The notes: a model not told the origin generated them from the sequence alone. A stretch of DNA of 64,000 nt from Symbiodinium natans (GCA_905221605.1 CAJNDS010000001.1:782525-846524); one strand, 5' to 3'. Shown: positions 10,025-20,305, counted from the first letter of the stretch. Translations and numbers: made by a program.

Positions 10025-10274
10025 CTGTAGCAGATTCATAACCGTAGTTCGCAGCCCACGTGAAAACGCCGGCGGCTCTACTGAAGGGGAACTTGTGAGC
10101 GGGATCCTGTAACTATATACTTGTAATCCGATTTAGGGCGCTTGTAACCCTACTTACGACAACCCATGAACATCCAAGTACTGGTTTCGGGTTTAGGACC
10201 TCAATTCGCGGGATCCCTCGACAAAAAGCGTGAATGTATCGGACGGGGGATAATTGGTTGGGCAGAACACTGAT
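10025..10274 (-). CDS. two joined exons of an unknown gene
   Basis: The exon at 10274-10200 opens after ACAGAG|ATC, reads SVLPNQLSPVRYIHAFCRGI and ends GAG|GTCC. The exon at 10106-10025 opens after GTTACAG|GAT, reads HKFPFSRAAGVFTWAANYGY and ends ACAG|GTGCCC. Both junction bases are phase 0, and the 93-nt intron carries CCTAAACC. This is good unbiased protein sequence. A faint likeness of SRAAxxxxW...Y to dynein stalk segments was considered but is not convincing. Confidence 0.5.
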
Positions 10275-10382
10275 CTCTGTAACCCTCATACACCCGGATT
10301 AACGGAGACACAACCCCCTGGCTCTTAGTAGGGAATGATCCCTTTAAGGGATTATATGGGGTACCAATTTCCCTCATTCCAT

Positions 10383-10488
10383 ACTCTACTACTTGCTTAA
10401 GAACCCCCAGGAAAAAAACCTATATTACCTTTATAAGGAAGAACGAATAGTTTGTATGTTTTTGGGGTTCTTAAGCAGATAGTAGTAC
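10383..10488. mobile_element. hairpin element with CTTAAGAACCCCCA ends
   Basis: An imperfect inverted repeat of about 30 bp per arm: TACTCTACTACTTGCTTAAG at left and CTTAAGCAGATAGTAGTA at right, with AACCCCCAG / TTTTGGGGTT pairing inside. About 105 bp, non-coding, MITE-like. Only one clear copy was seen. Confidence 0.55.
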
Positions 10489-10596
10489 TACAAAACTGCC
10501 AGAAGAAGAAGAAGCTGGAGTATCCCTAAACCCTAAACCCTAAACCCTAAACCCTACACCCTAAACCCTAAACCCCTAAACCCCTAACCATAAACC

Positions 10597-10671
10597 CTGA
10601 GAAGCTGGAAAATCAGCCTCTGCCGCTCTCGCCGGGGACGAGGGCTTTGGAGACGGCGACGCCGAGGGCAC
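10597..10671 (-). CDS. candidate exon, Ser/Pro-rich
   Basis: Opens after CGCAG|GTG, 25 codons, VPSASPSPKPSSPARAAEAD, ending TCTCAG|GGTTT. The exon at 11056-11124 is similar in composition (SPTPSSPALSSSPVPG), so they probably encode one disordered linker. Confidence 0.4.
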
Positions 10672-11055
10672 CTGCGCAAGGCCCTAAACCCCAAACCTGA
10701 TTAGACCCCAAACCCTAAACCTTAAACCCTGAAACCCCAAACCCTAGACCATAAAACCCTAAACCCTAAACCCCAAACCCTGAACCCTAATGTGGTACTT
10801 GGAGGCTGTGACTGACGTATAGCCATTTCGGGGACGTCGGGGCCTTGTGATTGTCCTGTAGCGAAGGTTTGTCAGTCATAACCGGCCCTAAACAAAGAAA
10901 CCGTGGACCCTAAACCCTAAACCCTGGACCCCAAACCCCGAACCCTAAACCCTATAAACCCTATAAACCCTGAACCCCAAACCCTAAACCCTAAACCCTG
11001 AACCCTAAACCCTAAACACGAAATCCTAAACCCTAAACCCTAGGATTTGAGTCTC

Positions 11056-11124
11056 CTATCTCCCCGGCACCGGCGAGGACGAGAGCGCGGGAGAGGAGGG
11101 CGTCGGTGACGCAGCAGCTATGGC
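11056..11124 (-). CDS. candidate exon, Ser/Pro-rich
   Basis: Opens after GAAAG|GCC and reads AIAAASPTPSSPALSSSPVP before TAG, or before an earlier GGGGAG donor. It is a disordered, low-complexity linker type like the one 400 bp downstream on the same strand. Confidence 0.35.
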   Translation of the reverse strand, partial: AIAAASPTPSSPALSSSPVPGR

Positions 11125-11214
11125 CTTTCGGGTGTGTCGGGTTCAGGGGTTTAGGGTTTAGGGTTTAGGGCTTAGGATTTAGGTTTTAGGGTCCGGGTTT
11201 AGGGTATAGGGCCC

Positions 11215-11304
11215 CTTGACGATGGGATAGTCCGTCATGTTCGGAATCTTTGAGTAATCTTGCTCGGTGTGAATCCCACAATAATGAGACTGTTGAAGAA
11301 CCCG
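11215..11304 (-). CDS. candidate exon
   Basis: Opens after TTAAG|CGG, 30 codons including SHYCGIHTEQDYSKIPNMTD and then YPIVK, ending CAAG|GGGCC. Well-mixed composition and no stop; unknown protein. A related CATTATTGTGG word recurs 70 bp away at 11345-11356. Confidence 0.45.
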
Positions 11305-11954
11305 CTTAACTCTAAACTCTAAACCCGAAACCCTCAAACATAGAACCACAATAATGAGCTTCTGATGAAGCCGCAACAATGAAGCCTACAGGTATACGAC
11401 TGTTTTAATAAAATTTGGGATACCTGGAAGCTTACCGCACCCCAAAGCTCGAAACTCTAAATCCTCAGGGTTTAGGGTTTAGGGTTTAGGGCTACAGGTT
11501 TACAATCTTCATTTACTTTGGGATATCTGGAGCCTCGCCGAACCCTAAAGCTGTATCAGCTCTAAAACCTAAACCTCAAGTTCGAACCGAACCCCCCCAC
11601 AACCCCTTAGCCCCTCAACCCTCAGGGTTTTGGGTTTTAGGCTAAAGGGTTTAGGGTTTAGGGTTTAGGGTTTCGGGTTTCGGGCTTAGGGTATCACTCA
11701 GGCCCCCTGAGGGCCTCGATGGCAGCGGGCCGGAACCTGGACGGGGGTTGTCAAGGGATTTCAGAGGGGGTTTTAAGGGGTTTTAGGTTTAGGGTTTAGG
11801 GTTTAGGGTTCAGCGTTTAGCTTTGGGCTTTGGGCTTTGGGCTTTGGGCTTTGGGCTTTAGGCTTTAGGCTTTAGGGCTTAGGGTTCAGGGTTTAGCGTT
11901 TAGGGTTAAATGGGGTTCAGGGGTTTAAGGGTGTAGGTTCGGCCGAGAACTCCC

Positions 11955-12047
11955 TTATCGGCAGGATAAAGGAGTGCTACTGAGCTCAGACTTCTCAGGG
12001 AATTGAATCAAGCTCCGCCGAATTTCGGGTTCAAGGCGGAGGGCGAC
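11955..12047 (-). CDS. candidate terminal exon
   Basis: VALRLEPEIRRSLIQFPEKS continues as ELSSTPLSCR and stops at TAA. It abuts a poly-G run at 12048-12070, so the upstream splice site may lie in or beyond a poorly assembled homopolymer. Confidence 0.45.
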   Translation of the reverse strand, partial: VALRLEPEIRRSLIQFPEKSELSSTPLSCR

Positions 12048-12099
12048 CCGGGGGGGGGGGGGGGGGGGGGATGCATCCACACCCTAATTAAACCCCGAA

Positions 12100-12860
12100 A
12101 CCCCAAAACCCAAAACCCTAAACCCTGAACCCTAAACCCTAAACCCTCAACCCTCAACCCTAAACCCTAAACTTAAACCCTAAACCCTAAACCCTAAACC
12201 ACGCGCGCCTTTGGGTTCGGTCCGCCGAAACCACGGAGACCCAGCCTGGAGAGCCCCCCAAAACTAGGGTTTAGGGTTTAGGGTTTAGGGTTTAGGGTTA
12301 AGGGGTTTAGGGTTTAGGGTTTAGGGTTAAGGGGTTTAGGGTTTAGGGTTTGGGGTTTGGGGTTTGGGGTTTAGGGTTTAGGGGCGCTCCGAAAACCCTA
12401 AAACCCTGAAGCCCCCAAAAAGCGCTACACCCTAAATCCCTCCACCCTAAACCTTCAAGTGGCTTTAGGGCTATGGGTGTTTCTATCGGGGATTCTCTAC
12501 ACGGGCCCTTTCGGGGTACCCTAAACCCTAAACCCCAAACCCCAAACCCTAAACCCGAAACCCTGAACCTTTGTAGAAGAAGTGGACCCCAACATTGGGA
12601 CCATCCTTGAGAGAACCTCCTGAATTCAGGGCACTTAGCAGGGTCTGAGTCTTTAGGGCTTACGGTTTAGGGCTTAGGGCTTAGGGTTCAGGGTTTGGGG
12701 TTTGGGGTTTAAGGTTTGGGGTTTAGGGTTTAGGGTTTGGGGTTTAGGGTTTAGGGTTTGGGGTTTAGGATTTGGGGTTTAGGGTTTGGGTTTCGGGTTT
12801 AGGGTCTTAGGCTTCAAGGTTTTGGGATTTTGGGCGTTCTAAACCCCGTACACCTCATAA
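12100..12860. repeat. dense heptamer and variant-heptamer tract
   Basis: Mostly TTTAGGG/CCCTAAA and GGTTTGG variants of both polarities, with only short unique inserts such as 12200-12266, where a minus frame reads SPGWVSVVSADRTQRRAW. No gene can be assembled here. Confidence 0.6.
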
Positions 12861-12907
12861 ACCTTGTGAAGTCCACACCCCCATCAACCCTGCAAGCCCT
12901 AAACTAG

Positions 12908-13026
12908 ACTCAAGAGTTACCTAGGAAGAAATAGGGTGCCCTGTTTTGGTTGAAAGGGGTTTTAGAAGGGAACCTCAATCCTAAAACAAAGGGAATCAGG
13001 GCCTGCTCTGCCACTCTGGGTCCGAG
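12908..13026. mobile_element. dispersed element M4, copy a
   Basis: ACTCAAGAGTTACCTAGGAA ... GGGTGCCCTGTTTTGGTTGA ... CACTCTGGGTCC. Other copies are at 52705-52835 and 63763-63880 and one, interrupted, at 3115-3300. The ends are weakly inverted (GGAACCTAGG versus GGATCC...). Non-coding, about 120 bp. Confidence 0.6.
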
Positions 13027-13077
13027 TAAACCCTCATGAACCCCTACCAAGCCACAAAAAGTCACTGAACTCTGTCC

Positions 13078-13131
13078 CTGCTTCGTCTTCTTGATGTGGT
13101 CACTTGCCGGAAACTTGCGGGCATCGATGCC
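13078..13131 (-). CDS. candidate exon, SDHIKK motif
   Basis: Opens after TTTTAAG|GGC, 18 codons, GIDARKFPASDHIKKTKQ, ending AAGCAG|GG. Basic peptide, phase 0. Its DHIKKTK resembles the DHVN exons at 592 and 13771. Confidence 0.4.
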
Positions 13132-13440
13132 CTTAAAACCCTAAAACCCTGAAATCCTAAAACCCTAAAACCCTAAAACCCTAAAACCCTAAAACCCTAA
13201 AAACCCTAAAACCCTAAAAACCCTAGACCCTGCAAACCCTATCCCCTGAGCCCTACACCGCAACACCGGCAAACCCTAAAACCCTAAAACCCTGAAACAA
13301 AAATCCTAAAACCCTAAAACCCTAAACCCTATCCCCTGAGCCCTCAACCCTAAACCCTAAACCCTAAACCCTAAACCCTAAACCCTAAACCCTAAACCCT
13401 AAACCCTAAACCCTAGACCCTAGACCCTAGACCCTGAGCC

Positions 13441-13518
13441 CTACACCGCAACACCGAACACTTGGACCAAGTGACCTTCGTTCTCCGTGAGGCGCTTGGC
13501 CATCAGCTTATCGGTGCA
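13441..13518 (-). CDS. candidate terminal exon
   Basis: The frame reads DKLMAKRLTENEGHLVQVFG and stops at TAG. An earlier donor GAACGAAG|GTC is possible. It lies between the two related exons at 13078 and 13771 and may be part of the same unknown gene. Confidence 0.35.
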   Translation of the reverse strand, partial: CTDKLMAKRLTENEGHLVQVFGVAV

Positions 13519-13770
13519 TCAGCGCTTCTTAGGGCCCCAGGGTTTAGGGTTTAGGGTTTAGGGTTTAGGGTTTAGGGTTTAGGGTTTAGGGTTTTGGGTT
13601 TAGGGTTTAGGGTTCCCTGAACCGGGTTGGGCCTCCATGTAATTACTACTGGCCACAACTTGTATTCACTCAAACCCTAAACCCTACAACCCTAAAACCC
13701 TAAAACCCTGAACCCTGAACCCTAAACCCTAAACCCTAAACCCTAAACCCTAAACCCTAAACCCTCAACC

Positions 13771-13844
13771 CTGCCTTCACGTTCGTTGACGTGGTCGCGG
13801 ATCTTCACGCGGTCGCCGGAGGCGCCGACGCCAATCTCCATCAC
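13771..13844 (-). CDS. candidate exon, VMEIG...DHVN
   Basis: Opens after CGAGCAG|GTG and reads VMEIGVGASGDRVKIRDHVN, ending GGCAG|GGTTGAGG (phase 2). The first half matches the exon at 375-422 and the second half the exon at 592-639. The window therefore holds at least two copies of this exon pair, 13 kb apart. Confidence 0.5.
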
Positions 13845-14159
13845 CTGCTCGCAGCTTAGGTTTGAGTGGCTTAGGTTTAGGGTTTAGGGTTTAGGGTTTA
13901 GGGTTTAGGGTTTAGGGTTTAGGGTTTAGGGTTTAGGGTTTGTGGCCTTCAGAATAAGGGTTCAGGGATTACAGGGTTTCTGGGTTACAGGGTGTAGAAA
14001 GAGGTTGAGGCTTTCCAGTCAAGTTTGGGGTTAAGGAATGTCAGGCCCCCAGGGTTTGTAGTAAGTTGCAGGGATTAAGTTAAAGAGGAGTCTACATGCG
14101 ATTAGAAACTCCCTAAACCGTAAACTCTAAACCCTTAACCCTAAACTTAAAAACGAACA

Positions 14160-14515
14160 GGGGGGGGGGGGGTGGGAGGACCCGTACCCCTAAGGCCCAC
14201 GACCCTATGATTTGGGGGAGGTAGCTTTTTGAGGGATCCCTTTGAGGGGATTCTATTCTATTTTGGGGGGTAGAAAAGAGGTACCCCTATTTTGGGATCC
14301 GCCGACCCTGGCGGCGTGTTGGATGGGAAAAGGAGGTGAAACCTCCCTCTTTCCCTCCTTACCCCCCCAAAACGCGGGGGGGGGGAGGGGGGGGGGGGGG
14401 GGGGGGTCGGTGCACAATTTTTTCGTGGAGGACCGCGCCACCCGCACAGCGTAAACAGGGGGTTCAGCACGGGGGGGTAGGGGCGCCCTCAGCAAAATCA
14501 GCGTTTCCCGCCTCC

Positions 14516-14547
<32 letters not shown>

Positions 14548-14755
14548 CCCCCCCCCCCCCCCCACCCCCCCCCCCCCCCACCCCCACCCCCCCCACCCCC
14601 CCCCCCCCCCCCCCCCCACCCCCCCCCCCCCCCCCCCAAACCCCACCCCCCCCCAACCCCACCCCCCACCCCCCCCCCCCCCCCCCCTCCCCCCCCCACC
14701 CCCACCCACCTGTCTTTTTGGCTTGAGCTTGTCCTGGTGCTACCCCCTACCCCCC
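14160..14755. repeat. poly-G / poly-C block
   Basis: G runs at 14160-14172 and 14377-14406, and C runs with scattered A from 14516 to 14705. Long frames on both strands encode only poly-Gly or poly-Pro and are artefacts of composition. Homopolymers this long are prone to assembly error, so spacing here is unreliable. Confidence 0.7.
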
Positions 14756-14779
14756 CCCAAACGACCATGCGAGCGGGTC

Positions 14780-14858
14780 TCAACTATGCTCCAGCGGGGT
14801 CGGCGGCTTGAGCCGGAGGCTCTTAAATATACCGATGTCCGGCTTTGCTTCAAACTCC
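14780..14858 (-). CDS. candidate terminal exon opening at TTTAG|G
   Basis: The last heptamer supplies the acceptor (TTTAG|GGAG). The frame is EFEAKPDIGIFKSLRLKPPT and then PLEHS, ending TGA. Composition is convincingly coding. Together with 2857-3008 it is direct support for heptamers acting as 3' splice sites. Confidence 0.5.
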
Positions 14859-14972
14859 CTAAACCCTAAACCCTAAACCCTAAACCCGAAACCCCAAACC
14901 CTAAACCCTAAACCCTAAACCCTAAACCCTAAACCAAGTCTGTTTTGGGCCTTATCCTGGGGGGTCTTGGGC

Positions 14973-15062
14973 TTAGGGCAGCTGTGGAGCCTGCACCGTG
15001 GTCTCTGCTGCGAGCCGCCCCGCAGTTGTGCTGGCTGGGTCCTGCACCAGAGCTTCGAAGGC
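14973..15062 (-). CDS. candidate terminal exon
   Basis: Opens after GGCAG|GCC, reads AFEALVQDPASTTAGRLAAE and then TTVQAPQLP, and stops at TAA. CCCTAAA lies on both sides. Unknown. Confidence 0.45.
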   Translation of the reverse strand, partial: AFEALVQDPASTTAGRLAAETTVQAPQLP

Positions 15063-15167
15063 CTGCCCTAAACCCTAAACCCTAAACCCTAAACCCGAAA
15101 CCTTAAAACCGAAGGAACAAGGGCCAACTATGGATCCCAGGCCGGAATCACTTTCACCTAAGCTAGA

Positions 15168-15310
15168 GGGTTCTTAAGGGAAGGTGGGGTTCAAGGGGGA
15201 TGTGTAACCCAAGGCTCCCTTAAACTCCCCACTACTCCTTAAGGCTCCCTAAGCTTCCCGAAGGTTCCCTAGGTACCTACCCCCCTTGAACACCCCTGCC
15301 CGAAGAACCC
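15168..15310. mobile_element. MITE-like element M3, copy a
   Basis: GGGTTCTTAAGGGAAGGTGG at left and the complementary CCCTTGAAC...GAAGAACCC at right. Inside are GTAACCCAAGG, CACTACTCC and CTAAGCTTCCC blocks shared with copies at 30031-30239, 56576-56710 and 61885-62012. About 140 bp, non-coding. Confidence 0.75.
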
Positions 15311-15485
15311 TATAACAGGGAGGTTGGTTTATAGGGGGCCCAAAAAACAACATAAACACAAGGATCCTACAAACGGGGCTTGCGGAATCCCCCTTATAGG
15401 TGCCCTCGGACCCAATAGTGGGATCCTTATGTCCATGTGGCTTCTTGGGCCCCTATTTAAAGGTTTGGGGTTTAGGGGTACGCTT

Positions 15486-15643
15486 TTAGCGAGGTCCCCT
15501 GAACAAAGTCAAGTTGGCCAGGCTTTTCAGGACCGTGGGACTGTTCGGAGGGTGCGCGGTCGGATCCTCTATGAAGTCAAGTCTTCCAGGTGTCGTAAGA
15601 AGACTTAGTGTGGCGCGCCTTGACAATCAGTTGCCGGGCGCGT
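15486..15643 (-). CDS. exon-like region with a frame change
   Basis: The first frame reads RARQLIVKARHTKSSYDTWK then TGA. A second, overlapping minus frame reads LDFIEDPTAHPPNSPTVLKS and ANLTLFRGPR to TAA. Both look coding and meet at about 15580, so there is either a single-base indel or a very short intron. Unknown protein. Confidence 0.35.
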
Positions 15644-15995
15644 GTGTGTGTGTGTGTGTCCCTTTTAAATATAGACTCCTCTCTATTGAAGTTGTCTAAA
15701 CCCCGTTGGACCGTTCAAAAAGGCACAAGCCAGCTTCGACTATTCGGGGGGGGGGGGGGGGGGGGGAACAACACACTGAAGCAGGTGTAACACTAGACCT
15801 TGGCTCCCTTTCGTGGCTCAAGGCTGTTGAAGGCTTAGTGACTTAGGGATACTTAGGGCATAGAAACCTTGAACCAGAAAACGTTATGATCCCCCCTAAA
15901 CTTGCAGCATAGCCCCCACATGCTAGGCACACCCGAAAGTGTTTAGGGTTTAGGGTTTACGGTCTAGGGTCTAGGGTCTAGCCTGAAGCCTTACA

Positions 15996-17457
15996 TTATG
16001 GAGTCTTGGCCAACCTCGACAAGCCTCTGGCCCCAAAGCCCTCAAACAAGACGTCCGAAAGCCCCCTCCAGCGGTCCTCGAGCTCGCCTCAGAACCGTCG
16101 CTCAGGTATGCGTGCAAGCGTACGTGCGTGGTCACACGGCCGAATAATCTACCATATAGGGCCCCTGTTCGGGCAGCTAGTAAAGTGAGTGTGCCCAGGA
16201 AGTTCCAGGAAGGGATCATGATGTAGAGAACAGGTCGCATACACATGGTGCCTGCTGCCTTGGGGTGGCCGCACGTCTTGTAGCAACTGGGAAGAGAGCC
16301 CGGCGAGCAGGTGTAGGTCTACGTCCGGACATCTTCTAAACTCTCGCCCGCGGAGGAATTCGGAATGGTAGCTGTAGCGCTAATTCTGCCAGCTCGGCAT
16401 GAATGTTGTCAGGGAGGCGCCCATTGACAACCCTGAACCCTTAACCCTAAACCCTAAACCCTCAACCCTAAACCCTGAACCCCGAACCCTACACCCTAAA
16501 CACGCAACCTGCCGAAGCGCACTGCTAGCCAAGGCGAGGGGCAAAGCTGCAGTGCGTCGATACACTCCAACCACATGCCCGCTGAGAGCTTGTCCTTGGG
16601 AGCATTGCGGACTTCTTGCGGTTTAGGGTTTAGGGTTTGCAGGGTTTGGGGTTTGGGGTTTAGGGTTTGGGGCTCAGGGTTTAGGTTTTAGGGTTTGCGG
16701 TTTCAGCCTGTGCACACGAACCCGTCAAGCACAATTACATGTTGAAAGCTTCATTGGGGTTGTAGATACAAGAAAAATGAGACTGCAAAAAAAACCAGGA
16801 AGTTGACTATGATTAACTTGGTCTCGTATAAGAATACAATCCACAGGATGCTCAGCCTCCAGTTGGGGGTGCCTAACAAGCTGAGACGCCCCTAAACCCT
16901 ACACCCTAGACCCTAAACCCAAACCCGAAACCTCAATCCCTAAACCCTAAACCCTAAGCCCTAAGCCCTATGCCCTAAGCCCTAAGCCCTAAGCCCTAAA
17001 CCCTAAAACCCCAACCCATAAAGCCTGAACCCGAATCTGAACCAGGAACACTTGCCCTAAACGTGCCCGGACCCTTCATCTCAAAACCCCGAGACCGGCA
17101 CCCTAAGCCACATGAAGTGTTTGCTCCAGCTTCGACGCTGGGTTTAGGGTTTAGGGTTTACGGGTTTAGGGTTTAGGGTTTAGGGTTCAGGGTTTAGGGT
17201 TTAGGGTTGAGGGCTGAGGGTTTAGGGTTTTGGCTTCAGGGTTTAGGGTTTAGGGATTGGGGTTTACGCCTGAAGGTTCAGGGTCTAAGGGCTAAGGGTT
17301 GAGGCTTTGGGGCTTGGGGGTTGGGGTATAAGCTTAGGCTTTGAGGTTCAGGGTAAACCCTAAACCCAAAACCCAAAACCCTAAACCCTAAACGCTAAAC
17401 GGCCCAAGGATCGGTAGCTCTGGGCAGTGAAAGTTCGGCACTAGGGGCGGCTGGCGC
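15996..17457 (-). CDS. four-exon gene, unknown protein (5' incomplete)
   Basis: Exons: 17457-17401, 16594-16509, 16432-16342, 16076-15996 (TAA). Phases agree at all three junctions: GGGCC|GTTTAG to CCAAG|GAC (0), GGCAG|GTTGCG to TTCAG|G (2), and AGA|GTTTAG to CTCGAG|GAC (0). At least 104 residues: APAAPSAELSLPRATDPWA, DKLSAGMWLECIDALQLC, VVNGRLPDNIHAELAELALQ, LPFRIPPRARDRW, DVLFEGFGARGLSRLAKTP. The 76-nt second intron holds CCCTAAACCC, and two donors are formed by GTTTAG. The GMWLECI word is shared with 9188-9264. MBT repeats and ABC1 kinases were considered for parts of it; neither fit is good. Confidence 0.6.
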
Positions 17458-17481
17458 CTGCGGCCGGCAAAAGGGGTGGGT

Positions 17482-17575
17482 TTAGGGTTTAGGGTTTAGG
17501 GTTTAGGGTTTAGGGTTTAGGGTTTAGGGTTTAGGGTTTAGGGTTTAGGGTTTAGGGTTTAGGGTTTAGGGTTCA
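17482..17575. repeat. heptamer array (TTTAGGG)n
   Basis: About 13 perfect TTTAGGG units immediately upstream (minus sense) of the exon at 17401-17457. Read on the gene strand this is CCCTAAACCC followed by a GCCGCAG acceptor. Confidence 0.9.
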
Positions 17576-18047
17576 GGGCTCAGGGTTCAGGGCTTAGGGT
17601 TCAGGGTTTAGGGTTCCCGGCTTAGGGTTTAGGATTTAGGGTGTAACCCTAAACCCTAAACCCTAAACCCTAAACCCTAAACCCTAAACCCAAAATTTAG
17701 GGGCTTTGAGGGTTTGAAGGGCTTATAGCGTCTGGGGCTTCTTGCAAGGCTTCTGCGCTGGGTTTAGGGTGGTGAGGTTAGGGTTTGCAAGGGGTGGGTT
17801 TGGGGATTGAGGGTGCTTCAGACCCGAAGCCCTAAACCCTAAACCCTCAACCCTAAACCCTGAACCATACATGTGTCAAGCCCCTTCTTGTCCATGGAAA
17901 AGATCCGAAGTCTGAGATCAGAAGTCGACACCATGAGCCGTTGTCGGAAGTTTAGGGTTAAGCTTGAGGGATGTAGGGTTTAGGGTCGGGGTTTAGGGTT
18001 TGGAGGGTTTAGGGTTTAGGGTTTGACTCCCATTTTTCGGGGATTAC

Positions 18048-18200
18048 CTAGGGCGTACAGGGGTTTAACGCGTAAAGTCTAGGGGAATACATTGTCCAGC
18101 TGAGCAGGCTTGAGGGTCTGTTTGGGGGAGGTATAGTAAACAGGTGTGGAACAGAAGCGACACCCCTGAAAGGCGTGCCCGCAGGCGACCTTGCACGAAC
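18048..18200 (-). CDS. candidate terminal exon
   Basis: Opens after TCAAG|GTT. Fifty codons, VRARSPAGTPFRGVASVPHL then FTIPPPNRPSSLL, to a stop. A second minus frame is also open, so the frame choice is not certain. Confidence 0.35.
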   Translation of the reverse strand, partial: VRARSPAGTPFRGVASVPHLFTIPPPNRPSSLLSWTMYSPRLYALNPCTP

Positions 18201-18949
18201 CTTGAAAGCCCAAAACCTCCAAAACGAACAAACCTCCACGAAGCCCTAGCGTCAAATCATTAGAAAACCAACCCCACAACTAGGGCCCCACAGTCCAAAC
18301 AACAACCTAGACCACAAGACTTAAGCCCTAAAGCCCTAACCCCTAACCCCCAGGAACCTTCTCGGCTCTGGACGGTGACGGCTCCTCCTGCGGCTCCTGA
18401 TGCTAGCTTTAGCACTCTCTCCCCCCCATCCCCCTGTTTGAAAGGTTCTACGGTCTCTAAGCAAAAAGGTCTCGTCTTGGACAGTTCTAATTGCAGGCCC
18501 TTTAAGTAGGGCGCATCATCTTGGAAACAGCCCCCGTGGCAATTGGCCTTTGCAGGGTTTTGGGCTTTCGGGTTCAGCGAATTGGGGTTTTGTTGTAAAC
18601 CCTAAACCCTAAACCCTAAACCCTAAACACTAAACCCTAAACCCTAAACCCTAAACACTAAACCGCATGCTTATGATTCGGGATTGTCATTCCCAAACCC
18701 TAAAGCCTAAACCCTACAACCTAAACCCTAAACCCTAAACCCTCAACCCTAAACCCTACAGGTCTTGGATGCTGGAGAACTGAAGACACGGCCGTTTGAG
18801 GCCGAGGGTTTTCAAGTTAAAGGGATTTTCAGGGTGTAGGGACAAGGCCCTAAACACTATTCCCTACACCCTGATAAGCATGTTTTTCTTAGGGTCGAAG
18901 GCGGCTTATGGGACTAAACCGTAGACCCTAAACCCTAAACCCTAAACCC

Positions 18950-19066
18950 CTAACCCCAATTCAGGGAACCCCCCGCATGATCCTCGGCATCATCCAGGTC
19001 GTCGAAGTCGAACATTGCACACCCAGCCAACGCCGAGCAGCGAAAGGGGTCAATCGATGCAGACAG
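18950..19066 (-). CDS. candidate exon, acidic
   Basis: Reads SASIDPFRCSALAGCAMFDF and DDLDDAEDHAGG before TAG. The acidic cluster and CCCTAAA/TTTAGGG flanks match other exon islands. The upstream acceptor is unclear. Confidence 0.4.
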   Translation of the reverse strand: MSASIDPFRCSALAGCAMFDFDDLDDAEDHAGGSLNWG

Positions 19067-19542
19067 TTCGGGGTTCAGAGCTTAGGGTTTAGGGCTTAGG
19101 GTTTAGGGTTTAGGGACAGTTTAGGGCTTAGGGTTGGTCAGCTCGGTCAGGGTAGCTTGGGCATGAACCCTGCACAGGAATCCGGAAAAAGCTTGCCTGG
19201 CCAATGTCCCGGTAGCAAAAAAAGGGTCGGACTAAGGACGAAAGGTCGTGGGGCTATGGAAGTTTAGACCTTGTCCCCGCCCCTGCTTCATGGACCAAGG
19301 GTTTAGGGTTTAGGGGGTTTGGGATTTCAAACGAAGCTATTCGCTTCATTTCTGCTTGCAGTTTGTCCTAGGGTTTAGGGTAGGAACTGGCGAACTAGCT
19401 TATCTCACACCACGGTTGAAGCGGAAGCTGCGACCACGAGCCACACATGCAAGTCCCCCGAAACCCAAACCCCAAACTCCCCAGAACCCCCAACCTGGGT
19501 TCAGGGTTTAGGGTTTAGGGTTTAGGGTTCCGGGTTTAAGCC

Positions 19543-19590
19543 CTTTGCATGGCTTCTCCAAAACCGGCTGCTCGTAAAGCATGTAGAGAT
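19543..19590 (-). CDS. candidate exon
   Basis: Opens after CTCGCAG|AT and reads LYMLYEQPVLEKPCK, ending CAAAG|GGC. Fifteen codons with both phases consistent. Flanked by heptamers. Confidence 0.4.
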
Positions 19591-19742
19591 CTGCGAGAGC
19601 CCAGGAGCGGTTTAGGGTTTAGGGTTTAGGGTTTAGGGTTTAGGGTCTTCAATGAGCACTTATTACCCCAAAAAGTCCATTTGTAGTACGATTTTTGAAC
19701 TAGGTACCCCGAGACCCTAGTGAGTATGGTTTTTGGGGGTAC

Positions 19743-19937
19743 CTAACTCCAGAAAAGTACTACAGTAGGGCTGGACACAAAACCAGGATTCCACTTTCCC
19801 AGCTCGACCAAAGCCCGCCAAGACGCCGTGCAACACCCAGAAAAAGCCGACCAGCCGTTAGAGATCCGTAGAACAACTGTCGTGGCAAACCCGGTTCCTG
19901 TTTGACTTCTGGACCACAAGTTTTCCGTCAAACGCAA
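19743..19937 (-). CDS. open segment, possible exon
   Basis: A 64-codon minus frame (SQTGTGFATTVVLRISNGWS, GCCTASWRALVELGKW) opens only with TTG. A second minus frame is partly open. The unique sequence suggests coding, but no splice site is clear. Confidence 0.25.
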   Translation of the reverse strand: MRLTENLWSRSQTGTGFATTVVLRISNGWSAFSGCCTASWRALVELGKWNPGFVSSPTVVLFWS

Positions 19938-20110
19938 GATAATCCCTTCCCCCTAATATGAAACGGGGGGGCCACCCCCCCCCCCCCCCCCCTAAAAGGA
20001 AACCGAAAAGTGTTTTTTATAATTTCGGGGGGGGTGTTTTTATTCAAATGTCATGTAGGGTTGAAGTAATTAATGACCTAACCCTGAGAGCGTAGAGAGG
20101 GGAGCTCCAC

Positions 20111-20305
20111 TCAGGCAGCACAGCAAGTCTCAGACAGAGGCTCCGGCCTGAACCTCCGCCCCCTAATTCGGATAGGGTTTAAAGGCGGGCTCGGTTTCGG
20201 GAGGATTTTCCGGAATGTGTTTTTATAATTAGGGGGGGGGGGGGCGTTTAGTAAAAGGGGGGAGGGATTATTGCGCAGACACAAAGCACGTGTTCCTTGC
20301 TGAAG
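20111..20305 (-). CDS. possible terminal exon, Pro-rich
   Basis: The frame runs RECLQQGTRALCLRNNPSPL and later IRGRRFRPEPLSETCCAA to a stop. It contains a C-rich piece, TTATAATT next to a G run, duplicated from 20009-20040, so part of it is repetitive. Confidence 0.3.
   Translation of the reverse strand, partial: LQQGTRALCLRNNPSPLLLNAPPPPNYKNTFRKILPKPSPPLNPIRIRGRRFRPEPLSETCCAA

Noticed and set aside
14710-14725. Second spliced-leader-like word CTTTTTGGCTTGAG
   Set aside because: It has two mismatches to the leader core and sits at the edge of a poly-C block with no gene start beside it.
14253-14869. Long frames of poly-Gly and poly-Pro on both strands
   Set aside because: They only translate the G and C homopolymers. 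The one credible coding piece is the small minus exon at 14780-14858.
16342-16432. ABC1/UbiB kinase C-terminus (LPFRIPP)
   Set aside because: A short local resemblance only. The joined gene product upstream and downstream does not continue the ABC1 pattern.
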